A stretch of 64,000 bases of DNA from Rhizobium leguminosarum bv. trifolii WSM2297 (GTDB lineage Bacteria > Pseudomonadota > Alphaproteobacteria > Rhizobiales > Rhizobiaceae): the NCBI RefSeq assembly GCF_000271845.1, contig NZ_JH719394.1, forward strand, positions 68,828 to 132,827, in the 5' to 3' direction. Of the stretch, positions 44,951-53,238 are shown in pieces. Every line of letters begins with the position of its first letter. Position 1 is the stretch's first letter. The notes below the pieces were generated by a model that saw only the letters and a list, made by a program, of their open reading frames with translations, ran no database searches and was not told the DNA's origin. Position numbers and translations under genes: made by a program.

Positions 44951-45229
44951 CTAGCGCCGTTGCAGGCTGCGGAGCAGCATCGCGGCTTCCCTGACGATCG
45001 CCGAAAATGTCGTATCGTCGGCCTCCGCGATCCTGCCGGTCATGTCACGGATGATCGTCGTCAAATGGATGATCGAATGGCGATGCTGCTCAGCTTCCGA
45101 TCCAATTTCGGCGTCGGCCATGGCGAGCAGCGTCTGCACCAGCCGCTCCATGGTTTGCCGGCGCCTGCTCTTCGGGTCGGCATTCGGATCTTCGCTGAGG
45201 CGCAGGAGATCGTCGATAATGTCGGACAT
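44951..45229 (-). CDS. Small hypothetical helical protein
   Basis: 92 residues from ATG 45229 (GGAAG upstream). Mostly amphipathic helix: MSDIIDDLLRLSEDPNADPK, then RLVQTLLAMADAEIGSEAEQHRHSIIHLTTIIRDMTGRI. No membrane segment or signal. It follows the serine hydrolase gene by eleven bases. Family not recognised; coding support is composition, SD and tight packing. Confidence 0.6.
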   Translation of the reverse strand: MSDIIDDLLRLSEDPNADPKSRRRQTMERLVQTLLAMADAEIGSEAEQHRHSIIHLTTIIRDMTGRIAEADDTTFSAIVREAAMLLRSLQRR

Positions 45230-45240
45230 TCCGCTTCCAT

Positions 45241-45822
45241 TCACATCGCGTAAGCCGGCTGGGTGGAAACGATACGCCTTCCATCGCCCGCGCGTGTCTT
45301 CAAGGCCTCCAGCAGTCGATAGCCAGTACGCCAGCGGCCAAAACCACTGGCGACATTGATGTGCCCGGCAAGGCCGATATTCCTGGTCTCGGCCTTCCAC
45401 AGGCGGCCAAACAGGGTCAACCGATCGACCGTCATGTAAGCGTCGTTCATGCTGCCGACGACAATGCTCGGAAATGGCAGAGACGCCGTCGGCATGCCAC
45501 CGAACGAGATATGCCCGGGATGCAGGTTTTCGGTGGCAAGCAGATCGCATGGAGCGACGAGCAAAGCGCCTTTCACGCGACGGGCAGCGCTTCGCCCTGC
45601 CAGCCGGGCGGCAAGCAGGCATCCGAGACTATGGGCAACCAGATAGGCCTCCCCGGCCTCTTCCAGCGCGCCTTCCAGCCGCCGCAGCCAATTGTCGAGG
45701 TCCGGATGATCCCAGTCGTCCTGGGCAACGCAACGACTGCCCGGCTGATCCTGCAGCCAGTGCTGTTGCCAGTGCCCCTCCCCCGAGCCGAAAAGTCCGG
45801 GGAGAATAAGGACGTCGCTCAT
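45241..45822 (-). CDS. RBBP9/YdeN-type alpha/beta serine hydrolase
   Basis: 193 residues: VLILPGLFGSGEGHWQQHWLQDQPGSRCVAQDDW at the N-terminus, nucleophile elbow YLVAHSLGCLLAARLAG, acid region IVVGSMNDAYMTVDRLTLFG and LAGHINVASGFGRW with the His. These match the PF06821 esterase family. It overlaps the upstream mini-gene by four bases. Substrate unknown. Confidence 0.85.
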   Translation of the reverse strand: MSDVLILPGLFGSGEGHWQQHWLQDQPGSRCVAQDDWDHPDLDNWLRRLEGALEEAGEAYLVAHSLGCLLAARLAGRSAARRVKGALLVAPCDLLATENLHPGHISFGGMPTASLPFPSIVVGSMNDAYMTVDRLTLFGRLWKAETRNIGLAGHINVASGFGRWRTGYRLLEALKTRAGDGRRIVSTQPAYAM

Positions 45823-45971
45823 CGGATCAACCCGATCACCAGGGCGAACAAGAAGGCGAATGAACTGGTGATCGTGCAGATCCCGGCCGCGTGCGCGAAC
45901 TGCGACATGATGCTGCCAGCCGGCCTTTTCCCACCACCCCGACGAAGCTCGGTCCCGACGACAACTGCCAT
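45819..45971 (-). CDS. Small single-membrane-segment protein
   Basis: 50 residues from ATG 45971, chosen for the strong SD GAGGAGG eight bases upstream. A basic N-terminus (TELRRGGGKRPAG) precedes a hydrophobic tail ICTITSSFAFLFALVIGLIR that could span the membrane. It overlaps the hydrolase start by four bases, implying coupling. Unrecognised. Confidence 0.5.
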   Translation of the reverse strand: MAVVVGTELRRGGGKRPAGSIMSQFAHAAGICTITSSFAFLFALVIGLIR

Positions 45972-45984
45972 CACACCCGCCTCC

Positions 45985-46191
45985 TCAATACCAAAGTCCG
46001 GGCGTCGCGCCCCAATAATGCAGCTCGTATTCGCGCGCGAACCGGTCCCGCTCTTCATCCCGGGAGAAGCCGTTCCCCCGCGAGAATAAACCGTTCTCCC
46101 CAGAGAACGATGCGTTTACGGGTTCCCGCCCCGTCGGCTCGAAGAGGCGGCCGATCGCGCGTTTCAGCCAGAAGTGGAAATCAAGCTTCAT
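45985..46191 (-). CDS. Small hypothetical protein
   Basis: 68 residues with a strong SD AGGAGG. Sequence MKLDFHFWLKRAIGRLFEPT with charged middle FSRDEERDRFAREYELHYWG. No known family. Second of three consecutive mini-genes, each with its own strong SD and the same spacing style. Confidence 0.5.
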   Translation of the reverse strand: MKLDFHFWLKRAIGRLFEPTGREPVNASFSGENGLFSRGNGFSRDEERDRFAREYELHYWGATPGLWY

Positions 46192-46220
46192 GCGAACCTC
46201 CTGTCAGGTACCGATAGGAT

Positions 46221-46403
46221 CTAAGGAATCATGGAAATCCGCGAATGACGTCGCGCATTGGCAAGAAGATCGCGAAGCGATGCCGTCGGTCCGTAGAGCA
46301 TCAACAGGCGGTTCTCTTCCCGCTTGGCGAGGCGATATCGTCGAGCGAATTCAAAGACGCTCCACAATTGCTCGCTTGACCCCGGCCGTTCCGCATCGTC
46401 CAT
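46221..46403 (-). CDS. Small hypothetical protein
   Basis: 60 residues from ATG 46403, preceded by SD AGGAGG. It reads MDDAERPGSSEQLWSVFEFA, then RRYRLAKREENRLLMLYGPT, and ends ASLRDLLANARRHSRISMIP. Likely helical and soluble. It lies 35 bases downstream of the FMN reductase and may be in its operon. Family not recognised. Confidence 0.5.
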   Translation of the reverse strand: MDDAERPGSSEQLWSVFEFARRYRLAKREENRLLMLYGPTASLRDLLANARRHSRISMIP

Positions 46404-46438
46404 CGCAGCCTCCTGAGATCGAACCATCGTGATGATCC

Positions 46439-46999
46439 TTATTCGGCCGCGGCTATCGCCGGTCTTGCTTCAGGAAAGAAAGCTGCCAATTCGCCGATCA
46501 CGTCGCTGATGCGGTTCGAAAGCGCATCGGATGCGACGGCGTAGTCGGCAAAATCGCGATCGGACGCATAAACGGCCGTCGGCAGCGTATGAGCCATGAA
46601 AAAACCGAACAGTGGCCGAAGCTGATGCTCGACCATCAGTGCATGCCGGTCGCCGCCGCCCGTTGCCGTGATGATGATCGGTTTGCCCCGAAGCTCGTGC
46701 GGGTCGATCAGATCGATCAGGTGTTTAAACAGACCGGGATAGGAGCCTTTGTAAGTCGGCGAGCCGATGATCAAGGCGTCGGCTTTGACGATCTCGTCGA
46801 CGACACGTTTGGCCTTCTCGTCGAGATCCTTGCGCCACAAGGCGCTGCCCAGCGACGGACCAAGATCGTTGAGATCATAAGTCTTGCTGGCAAAGCCGTA
46901 TCGGAGGCTGGCGCGGTCGGCCACATGCCGGACGAGCGCCAGTGTCTTTGATGGACGGTTGAAGCTGCCGGCGATGCCGACGAGTTTGAAACCTGACAT
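46439..46999 (-). CDS. NAD(P)H-dependent FMN reductase (SsuE/MsuE-like)
   Basis: 186 residues from ATG 46999 (SD GAGGA). Flavodoxin-like: KLVGIAGSFNRPSKTLALVRHV with the FMN phosphate loop, ADALIIGSPTYKGSYPGLFKHLIDLI and IITATGGGDRHALMVEHQLRPLFGFF, typical of SsuE/MsuE. Such enzymes deliver FMNH2 to LLM monooxygenases in sulfur scavenging, and several such oxygenases lie next door. An inverted repeat shared with the monooxygenase operon lies 31 bases upstream of its start. Confidence 0.88.
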   Translation of the reverse strand: MSGFKLVGIAGSFNRPSKTLALVRHVADRASLRYGFASKTYDLNDLGPSLGSALWRKDLDEKAKRVVDEIVKADALIIGSPTYKGSYPGLFKHLIDLIDPHELRGKPIIITATGGGDRHALMVEHQLRPLFGFFMAHTLPTAVYASDRDFADYAVASDALSNRISDVIGELAAFFPEARPAIAAAE

Positions 47000-47029
47000 G
47001 GTTTTTCCTCTCTGTGGTTGCCTCAACTA

Positions 47030-47053
47030 TTGTCTATAAAAACTCTAGATTAA
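47030..47053. promoter_or_regulatory. Shared inverted-repeat motif upstream of FMN reductase
   Basis: TTGTCTA-N9-TAGATTAA at 47030-47053. The same sequence with identical 9-base spacing occurs, inverted, at 56852-56875 before the monooxygenase operon. The core TCTA-N9-TAGA is a dyad. It begins 31 bases before the reductase start. Probably a binding site for a sulfur- or substrate-responsive regulator; the regulator is not in this stretch. Confidence 0.5.
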
Positions 47054-47121
47054 AGGAACGTGCGTTTCTCCTGGCTCGCTCCGTTGAAAAAACATTCGCT
47101 TCCGCTTGCTTGATCGAGAGC

Positions 47122-47718
47122 CTAAGGCTTATCGCCGCCAAGATGCCGCTCGAGAAAGGGCAGGTTGTCCTGTCCCCAGTAGTTCTCGCCATCATAGACA
47201 TAGGTGGGAAAGCCGAAGACGCCGCTGTCGCGCGCATGCAGGCGATCTGCCGACCACTTGCGCTGGACATCGTCATCAGCCTGTCGCCGGAGAAGCGCTG
47301 CGCCATCGAAACCGGCCGATGTAACGATCGCTTCGCGCACTTCGGGCTTGCCGATATCCCTCGCCTCACTCCAGAAGGCATGTTGCAGGGCCCGAGCAAC
47401 GCCGATCCAATCCTGTCCGTCGAGATAGGCCGCTATCACGAAGAGGGATGCCGGCGTCGGATCGCTGAGTTCCGGCCGATGTTCGAGCCGCAATTCCTTA
47501 CCGCGCACGCGTGCCCAGCGTTTGAGATCTCGTGTCCAGTAAGCACGCCGGATCTCCGGACGGTTGCGCGAGAAGATACCGCCATTTTCCTCGACCACCG
47601 TCGTCAGATAGGGCGTGATGACGATGTCGTTCTTCGCTGCAAGTTCGGTGAAGGCGTCGAAGCCGATGTAGGACCAAGGCGATCCGATCGAAAAGAAATA
47701 TTCTACCGATTTGGTCAC
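47122..47718 (-). CDS. 2-hydroxychromene-2-carboxylate isomerase/DsbA-family protein
   Basis: 198 residues of the thioredoxin-fold HCCA isomerase/GST-kappa family: VEYFFSIGSPWSYIGFDAFTEL at the active site (Ser instead of redox Cys pair) and DSGVFGFPTYVYDGENYWGQDNL with the cis-Pro loop. It could conjugate or isomerise with glutathione. It lies between the frameshifted monooxygenase and the FMN reductase, in the position where the Bacillus operon has a glutaredoxin-like gene; that analogy is inference. Confidence 0.85.
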   Translation of the reverse strand: MTKSVEYFFSIGSPWSYIGFDAFTELAAKNDIVITPYLTTVVEENGGIFSRNRPEIRRAYWTRDLKRWARVRGKELRLEHRPELSDPTPASLFVIAAYLDGQDWIGVARALQHAFWSEARDIGKPEVREAIVTSAGFDGAALLRRQADDDVQRKWSADRLHARDSGVFGFPTYVYDGENYWGQDNLPFLERHLGGDKP

Positions 47719-47772
47719 TGTCCGATGTCCCTCGTGAATGATTTATGTGGATGTGGTTGTCGGCGCAGCAGC

Positions 47773-48805
47773 CTAGGAAGCGGCCCGAATGTCGGATTGT
47801 GCATTCCATCCGAGTTCCGGTGCGATTGTTGTCACGAAGTCATGGAGGATCTGGCGATATTCCTCGTGCTCGAATTCGTAAGGAAGCTCCAGCCTCAGTT
47901 CGCTGACCGAAGGCAGGATCGGATCGGCAAAAAGCTGCTCCAATATCTCGTCCGACATGCCGACGACATCGCCCGCGAACAAGGTGCGCCGCTCGCCCTG
48001 CGGCGAAAGCGTCCGCCCATGACGGCCCTCGGCATAGTCGCGGTAACGGCGGCGCGTTGCCTTGTCGGCGCTGTCAAAAGGCACGATGACGCGGCCGAGC
48101 GCAACGCGGCGCCCAGTTCCGGCGGCGCGAAAGGTTTCGATCAACCTGGATTGGGCGACAAAGAAATCGTCCGTCCCCTCCCCCGTTATCACATTGCCGG
48201 TCAACAGGTTGAAATCGTTTCTACCGGCCCAAGCGGCCGAGCGCTGCGAGCCGCCGCCATACCAGATCCGGTCGATCAAGCCCTTGGCATAGGGTTGCAG
48301 GCGCGGCCGCTGTGGGCCGAAAGGCGTCTTGATGAAAGTCTGCTCATCACCGAGATAGGTGCCGCGCAGATTGTCGGCAAAGCGCAGCACGCGATCATGC
48401 GAGAAATCGTAACCCGTCCAGTCGCCATCGAAGACGAGCGGAGCAATCAGCTCGGCATGCAGCGGCCGGCCGGCGCTAACGCCGATATTCAGCCGCCCGC
48501 GGGAGAGAACATCGACGGTCGCCAGGTCTTCAGCCAGCCGGAGGGCTTTCATAACCGATCGGAATGACCGCCGTTCCGAGCTCGATCCGGCTGGTTCGCT
48601 GTGTGGCTGCCGCCAGAAAGGCGCTGGCGGAAGAGATCCCCGGCTCAAGGTGGCGCTGGCGGACCCAGGCACTGTCGAAGCCCAGTTCCTCGCCATGTTT
48701 CAGCTGCTGAAGCGTCTGCTCCAATCCCGACAACGGATCCTTGGCGGGATAGTTGCCGGGGGTGAGGAAGCCAATATGGCTGACGGATATGTTGCGGCCG
48801 CTCAT
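47773..48805 (-). pseudogene. LLM-class flavin-dependent monooxygenase, frameshifted
   Basis: The N-terminal part from ATG 48805 reads MSGRNISVSHIGFLTPGNYP to RIELGTAVIPIGYESP and then hits a stop. One frame over, LRLAEDLATVDVLSRGRLNIGVSAG continues to the normal C-terminus (RQILHDFVTTIAPELGWN). The break is within 48541-48552: two bases lost or one gained. The rest is intact, so it is a recent pseudogene or a sequence error. It is a member of the MsnO8/SsuD-like group, in the operon with the amino-acid-type transporter. Confidence 0.78.
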
Positions 48806-48822
48806 CTGGTTTTGTCCGGCGA

Positions 48823-49758
48823 TCAATACTTCGGCAGGCCGGGCGGATTGGTCTCGGATGCCGGCAAGGCTTCCTCGGAGAGATGCCAGTGGTCGAGGAT
48901 TCTGGCATAAGCGCCGTCCTTGATCAGGCCGTTGGTGGCAATAGTCAGCGCATCGGCGAGCCCGCTTCCCTTGCGGGTGGTAATCGCAACGTCGGAACGA
49001 TCAGGCCAGCCGGCGCTGAGCGTGCCGACGCGCTTGATATTCTTGTCGCGCGCAGCGATGAAGACCAGCTGCGCATGCGGCTGGACGATGACATCCGCCC
49101 TGCCCGACTGCAGCGCGAGAAGGCTGGTCGCCTCGTCGTCGTAATATTGCAACTCGATCGGCTTCAGGCCGGCGGCGACATCTTCGTCGCTCCACTTCAC
49201 CAGGATGCGCTCCTGATTGGTGCCGGCGCCGACGACGATCCTGAGGCCGGCGGCATCCCTGGGTTCCTTGATTGAGGTGACCGGGCTGTCCGATTTCACG
49301 AAGAAGCCATGCAGGCCCTGACGGTAGGTGGAGAAATCGAACTTCTCTTTGCGCTGTTCGGTGACTCCGACATTGGAGATGACGGCATCATACTTGCCCG
49401 AGGCAAGGCCGAGCGGCCAGTCGATCCAGGCGACGGGCACGATCTCCAGCGTCAGGCCGAGGCTGTCGGCGATGGCATAGGCATAGTCTGGATCTGCGCC
49501 GACCACGGTCTTGGCGTCGGTGGCATAGGTCGCAAGCGGAGGACCGCCCGGACTGACGGCGATGGTGAATTTACCTGGCGTGACGAACTTGAATTCCCCA
49601 GGGATCGCCGCGATCGCCGCATCGTTCCTGGCAGCATGAAGCCGGCCCGGCTGCTGCGGGCTGAGGTCAAAATCTTCGGCCGCCTGAGTAGCGCCAAAGG
49701 AAAGGCCGGACGCCATGGCGGCAATCAGCAGGGTCCGGAATGCCGGAAAGGCGAGCAT
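48823..49758 (-). CDS. Amino-acid-type ABC substrate-binding protein (SBP_bac_3)
   Basis: 311 residues from ATG 49758. Signal peptide FRTLLIAAMASGLSFGATQA, mature EDFDLSPQQPGRLHAARND. FTIAVSPGGPPLATYATDAKTVVGADPDYAYAIADSLGL and YDAVISNVGVTEQRKEKFDFSTY are family-3 hallmarks. It is a close paralogue of the next upstream gene (shared KFDFSTY, GTNQE, LKPIE-QYYDD). A duplicated SBP also occurs in the Bacillus tcyJ/tcyK system. Confidence 0.88.
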   Translation of the reverse strand: MLAFPAFRTLLIAAMASGLSFGATQAAEDFDLSPQQPGRLHAARNDAAIAAIPGEFKFVTPGKFTIAVSPGGPPLATYATDAKTVVGADPDYAYAIADSLGLTLEIVPVAWIDWPLGLASGKYDAVISNVGVTEQRKEKFDFSTYRQGLHGFFVKSDSPVTSIKEPRDAAGLRIVVGAGTNQERILVKWSDEDVAAGLKPIELQYYDDEATSLLALQSGRADVIVQPHAQLVFIAARDKNIKRVGTLSAGWPDRSDVAITTRKGSGLADALTIATNGLIKDGAYARILDHWHLSEEALPASETNPPGLPKY

Positions 49759-49792
49759 CGTCTTCAATCTCCAAATTGTCAGGCTGCGGGAC

Positions 49793-49815
49793 GGCCGGCA
49801 GCAATGCTGCCGGCC
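49793..49815 (-). promoter_or_regulatory. Intercistronic stem-loop between paired SBP genes
   Basis: GGCCGGCAGC (49793-49802), loop AAT, and GCTGCCGGCC (49806-49815) make a perfect 10-bp stem just after the upstream SBP stop. Same placement as the other SBP hairpins in this window. Confidence 0.65.
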
Positions 49816-49827
49816 CGATGGCAATGA

Positions 49828-50772
49828 TCAGGAACCACTCTTCGGCAAGCCGGGCGGATTGGTCTGAGCCTTGTCGATCGCTTCCGGACCGAGATTCCAT
49901 GTATCGAGAATTTTCTTGTAAGCGCCGCTGGCGATCAAGTCGTTGACAACGTCGGTCAAGGGCGCCGCCAGGCCGCTGCCTTTGCGCGTGGTAACCGCAA
50001 TCTCGGCGGTGATCGGCCAACCGCCGCTGACGGTGCCGACGAGCTTGGTCTTGCCATTGATACCCGCCGAATAGGCCTGCGTCGCGTTGACGCTGAAAAC
50101 GGCGTCGGCTCTGCCGGACTGCACGGCAAAATCCTTGACCGCGTCGTCATCGTAATACTGCACCTCGATCGGTTTGAGGCCGGCCGCGACGTTTTCCCGG
50201 TCCCACTCCAGCAGGATCTTTTCCTGGTTAGTGCCCGCATCGGTGATGACCTTCAGACCGGCGATATCCTTCGGCTGTTTGAGCGCCGTGATCGGGCTGT
50301 CGGCTTTGACGTAGAAGCCGAGCTCATCCTTCCGATAAGTCGAGAAATCGAATTTCTCCTTGCGTTCCTCCGTCACGGTCACGTTCGAGATCACCGCGTC
50401 GAACTTGCCCGAAGTCAGCCCCAGCGGCCAATCGGCCCAGGCAACGGAAACCAGATTGAGCTTCAGGCCCAGGCTGTCGGCAATGGCCTGTGCCAGATCG
50501 ACGTCGTAACCGATGACCGTCTTGGAATCGGAGGCATAATCATGCAGCGGCAGATTGCCGCTCGAACTGATGCCGACGGTGAAGACGCCGTTTTCGACGA
50601 ACTTGAAGTCCTTGACCTCAGCAACGCGCTTCTCGTTCTCTTCCACCCGCAGCCGGTTCGGCTGCTCGGGGCTGAGATCGAATTTCTGCTGTGCCTGCGC
50701 GGAACCGAAGCCGATCGCGGCAATGGTGACGGCTCCTGCTATCAGAAGCCTTGCCCTATCTGTAAATGTCAT
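49828..50772 (-). CDS. Amino-acid-type ABC substrate-binding protein (SBP_bac_3)
   Basis: 314 residues with signal peptide (LLIAGAVTIAAIGFGSAQA), mature QKFDLSPEQPNRLRVEENEK. Contains FTVGISSSGNLPLHDYASDSKTVIGYDVDLAQAIADSLGL and FDAVISNVTVTEERKEKFDFSTYRKD. SD AAGGGG. Together with its paralogue it feeds the fused permease-ATPase upstream. A polar amino acid or S-substituted cysteine is the likely ligand by context. Confidence 0.9.
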   Translation of the reverse strand: MTFTDRARLLIAGAVTIAAIGFGSAQAQQKFDLSPEQPNRLRVEENEKRVAEVKDFKFVENGVFTVGISSSGNLPLHDYASDSKTVIGYDVDLAQAIADSLGLKLNLVSVAWADWPLGLTSGKFDAVISNVTVTEERKEKFDFSTYRKDELGFYVKADSPITALKQPKDIAGLKVITDAGTNQEKILLEWDRENVAAGLKPIEVQYYDDDAVKDFAVQSGRADAVFSVNATQAYSAGINGKTKLVGTVSGGWPITAEIAVTTRKGSGLAAPLTDVVNDLIASGAYKKILDTWNLGPEAIDKAQTNPPGLPKSGS

Positions 50773-50865
50773 TTCCCCTTCTCCATTTCATCTTCTGGTT
50801 GTGGTCTTGGTCGTTCGGCCGGCGCAGCCCGTCGCGGCCCGGCATTTCACCAGCGCTATCAGGCG

Positions 50866-52641
50866 CTAGAGAACCTTGGCGAGGAATTCCCGCGTGCGGG
50901 GATGGTCCGCTTGGGTGAAGATTCGCGCCGGCGGACCGGCCTCCAGAATACGGCCGCTGTCCATGAAGACGACGGTATCGGCGACTTCGCGAGCAAAACC
51001 GATTTCATGGGTGACGATGACGAGCGTCGTGCCGGTGCGGGCCAGTTCCTTGATGACATCGAGCACCTCACCGACGAGTTCCGGATCGAGTGCGGAGGTC
51101 GGCTCGTCGAAGAGCAGCACCTTGGGGCGGAGCGCCAGTGCGCGGGCGATCGCCACACGCTGCTGCTGACCGCCGGAGAGCTGGCGCGGATAGGCATTGA
51201 TCTTGTCGCTGAGCCCGATGCGAGCCAGCAGCTCCTGCGCCAGTTGCACGGCATCCTCGCGGCCGAGGCCGCGAACCTGTATGGGTGCCTCGATGAGGTT
51301 TTCGAGCACGGTCAGATGCGGGAAGAGATTGAAGCTCTGGAAGACCATGCCGATATCGGCGCGGCGTTGGAGGATCTCCTTTTCCTTGAGCTCGTAGAGC
51401 GTGTCGCCCTTCCTGCTGTAACCGACGAAATCGCCGTCGACGGAGATGAAGCCCTCATCGACTCGCTCCAGATGATTGATGGCGCGCAGAAGTGTCGACT
51501 TGCCGGAGCCGGAGGGGCCAAGGATGGCGGTTACGCTGCCGGCAGGCAGGCTGAGCTCGATCTTATCGAGCACCTTCAGAGAGCCGAAACTCTTCGAGAT
51601 GTTTTGGATGCGCACCGCGCCGCCTGCGGCCCGCAGGACCGCTGCATCCCGGAAGCCGACCTTACGCACGCCGTCTGTCGCCATATCGAGCACAGGAAGC
51701 GGACGGCGGAAGCGCTCGAAAAATGCCTGAAAGGGCAGCGGTGTCGGATTGCGCACGGCGCCCTTGGAGAAATAGCGCTCGATATAGCGCTGGGCAACCG
51801 ACAACACCGTCATGATGATCAGATACCAAACGGTCGCAACCATCAGCAGCGGAATGACTTCGAGATTGCGGCGATAGATCACCTGCACCGTATAGAAGAG
51901 CTCCGGCAGCGCCAGCACGTAGACCATCGATGTGCTCTTCGCCAATCCGATGAGTTCGTTGAAGCCGGTCGGCAGGATCGAGCGCATGGCCTGCGGCAGC
52001 ACGATGCGGAAAGCCTGGCGGCGGCGCGGCAAGCCGAGTGCGGCGGCGGCTTCCAGCTGTCCATGATCCACCGAAAGAATACCGCCGCGGACGATCTCGG
52101 CGAAGAACGCCGACTGGTTGAGCGTGAGGCCGAGGAAGGCCGCGGCAAAGGGCGTCAGCAGCTGCACCGTCGGATAGTCGATGAAGACCGTATCGGTGAA
52201 GGGAATGCCGATCTTGATCGTTTCGTAGAGATAGCCGAGATTATTCAATATCAGCAGCAGCACGATGACCGGGATCGAGCGCAACAGCCAAATATAGCCC
52301 CAGGAAAGACCGGAAAGCAGCGGCGACCTGGAGACGCGCGCAAGCGCCAGAGCCGTTCCCAGAATGGAACCGGATATGGCGGCAAGCACGGTCAAGAGCA
52401 ACGTCCTGCCGAGGCCGACGAGCACCGGCTCGGCAAAGAACCATTCGGCAAAGACACCCCAACCCCAGCGCGGATTGGTGAAGGTCGAATAGAGCACGGC
52501 GATGATAACGAGCGCGGCGAAGATCGTGCCCGCCAGACGGCCGGGATGGCGGGCCGGCACGATGCGGTAACGGGAAAGATCCTGCTTTTCGGCCGTCCTG
52601 CTGCCGGGCTCGATGCCCGAAAGTTCGGTCGTCAGTGCCAT
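50866..52641 (-). CDS. Fused amino-acid ABC permease and ATP-binding protein
   Basis: 591 residues: an N-terminal HisM/GlnP-type permease (about 30-290, with LGRTLLLTVLAAISGSILGTALAL and the EAA-like LEAAAALGLPRRRQAFRIVLPQAMRSI) joined to a C-terminal GlnQ-type ATPase (about 345-591; Walker A GPSGSGKST, VFQSFNLFPHLT, signature LSGGQQQR, Walker B VLLFDEPTSALDPE). A single polypeptide probably homodimerises into the whole importer. The two domains are usually separate genes. Confidence 0.9.
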   Translation of the reverse strand: MALTTELSGIEPGSRTAEKQDLSRYRIVPARHPGRLAGTIFAALVIIAVLYSTFTNPRWGWGVFAEWFFAEPVLVGLGRTLLLTVLAAISGSILGTALALARVSRSPLLSGLSWGYIWLLRSIPVIVLLLILNNLGYLYETIKIGIPFTDTVFIDYPTVQLLTPFAAAFLGLTLNQSAFFAEIVRGGILSVDHGQLEAAAALGLPRRRQAFRIVLPQAMRSILPTGFNELIGLAKSTSMVYVLALPELFYTVQVIYRRNLEVIPLLMVATVWYLIIMTVLSVAQRYIERYFSKGAVRNPTPLPFQAFFERFRRPLPVLDMATDGVRKVGFRDAAVLRAAGGAVRIQNISKSFGSLKVLDKIELSLPAGSVTAILGPSGSGKSTLLRAINHLERVDEGFISVDGDFVGYSRKGDTLYELKEKEILQRRADIGMVFQSFNLFPHLTVLENLIEAPIQVRGLGREDAVQLAQELLARIGLSDKINAYPRQLSGGQQQRVAIARALALRPKVLLFDEPTSALDPELVGEVLDVIKELARTGTTLVIVTHEIGFAREVADTVVFMDSGRILEAGPPARIFTQADHPRTREFLAKVL

Positions 52642-52677
52642 TGTGCTTCCCTTTAATGATTGTCGGTCTTTCCGTTT

Positions 52678-53238
52678 TCAGTAATTGGCGCCGGCCACCC
52701 GCAAATGCGGCTCGGCGGCCTCGTCTTCGCGAGCCGGCTGAGCGAGATGGGTGATATCTTTCTCGAAGGGCAGGCTCTTGTAGATCTCGGGATCTGCTGT
52801 TGTGTCGAAGAGAGCGGTGTAGCCATAGTTCAGGTAGAGCCCGACCGCCTCGGGCTGACGAAACCCGGTCGTGAGGTAAATGCGGGCATAGCCTTGGCGG
52901 GCGGCCTGAGTTTCCAGTTCCACCAGTACCTTGCGGGCAAGGCCCTGACGGCGCAGGTCGGAGCGTGTCCAGATGCGTTTGAACTCGGCCGTGCGCTCGT
53001 CATAATGCTTGAAGGCGCCGCCGCCGATGGTTTCGCCATTGCGGATCAGCAGCAGAAAATTGCCGTAAGGCGGCGTAAAAGCTTCGGGCGGATAGCGGGT
53101 CAGCTCGGCTGCTGCGCCTTCGGCGTTGAAATAGGTGCCGTAGCGGCTGTCATATTCGTGGATCAACTCATCGATCAGCGGCTTGGCGCGCGGATCGAGA
53201 GCGCTCGTGTAAAGAAACATATCGCTCATATCGTTCAT
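52678..53238 (-). CDS. GNAT-family N-acetyltransferase
   Basis: 186 residues from ATG 53238, which overlaps the deacetylase stop (TGATG). Acetyl-CoA loop RSDLRRQGLARKVLVELETQA, and the C-terminal GFRQPEAVGLYLNYGYTALF. In the Bacillus ytmI/yxe systems such an enzyme (SnaA) N-acetylates S-alkyl cysteine before oxygenation. Position next to an M20 deacetylase and LLM monooxygenases supports that role here; it remains inference. Confidence 0.86.
   Translation of the reverse strand: MNDMSDMFLYTSALDPRAKPLIDELIHEYDSRYGTYFNAEGAAAELTRYPPEAFTPPYGNFLLLIRNGETIGGGAFKHYDERTAEFKRIWTRSDLRRQGLARKVLVELETQAARQGYARIYLTTGFRQPEAVGLYLNYGYTALFDTTADPEIYKSLPFEKDITHLAQPAREDEAAEPHLRVAGANY

Noticed and set aside
50542..52656. 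704-codon plus-strand frame
   Set aside because: Antisense to the fused permease-ATPase; His/Arg/Asp-rich shadow composition.
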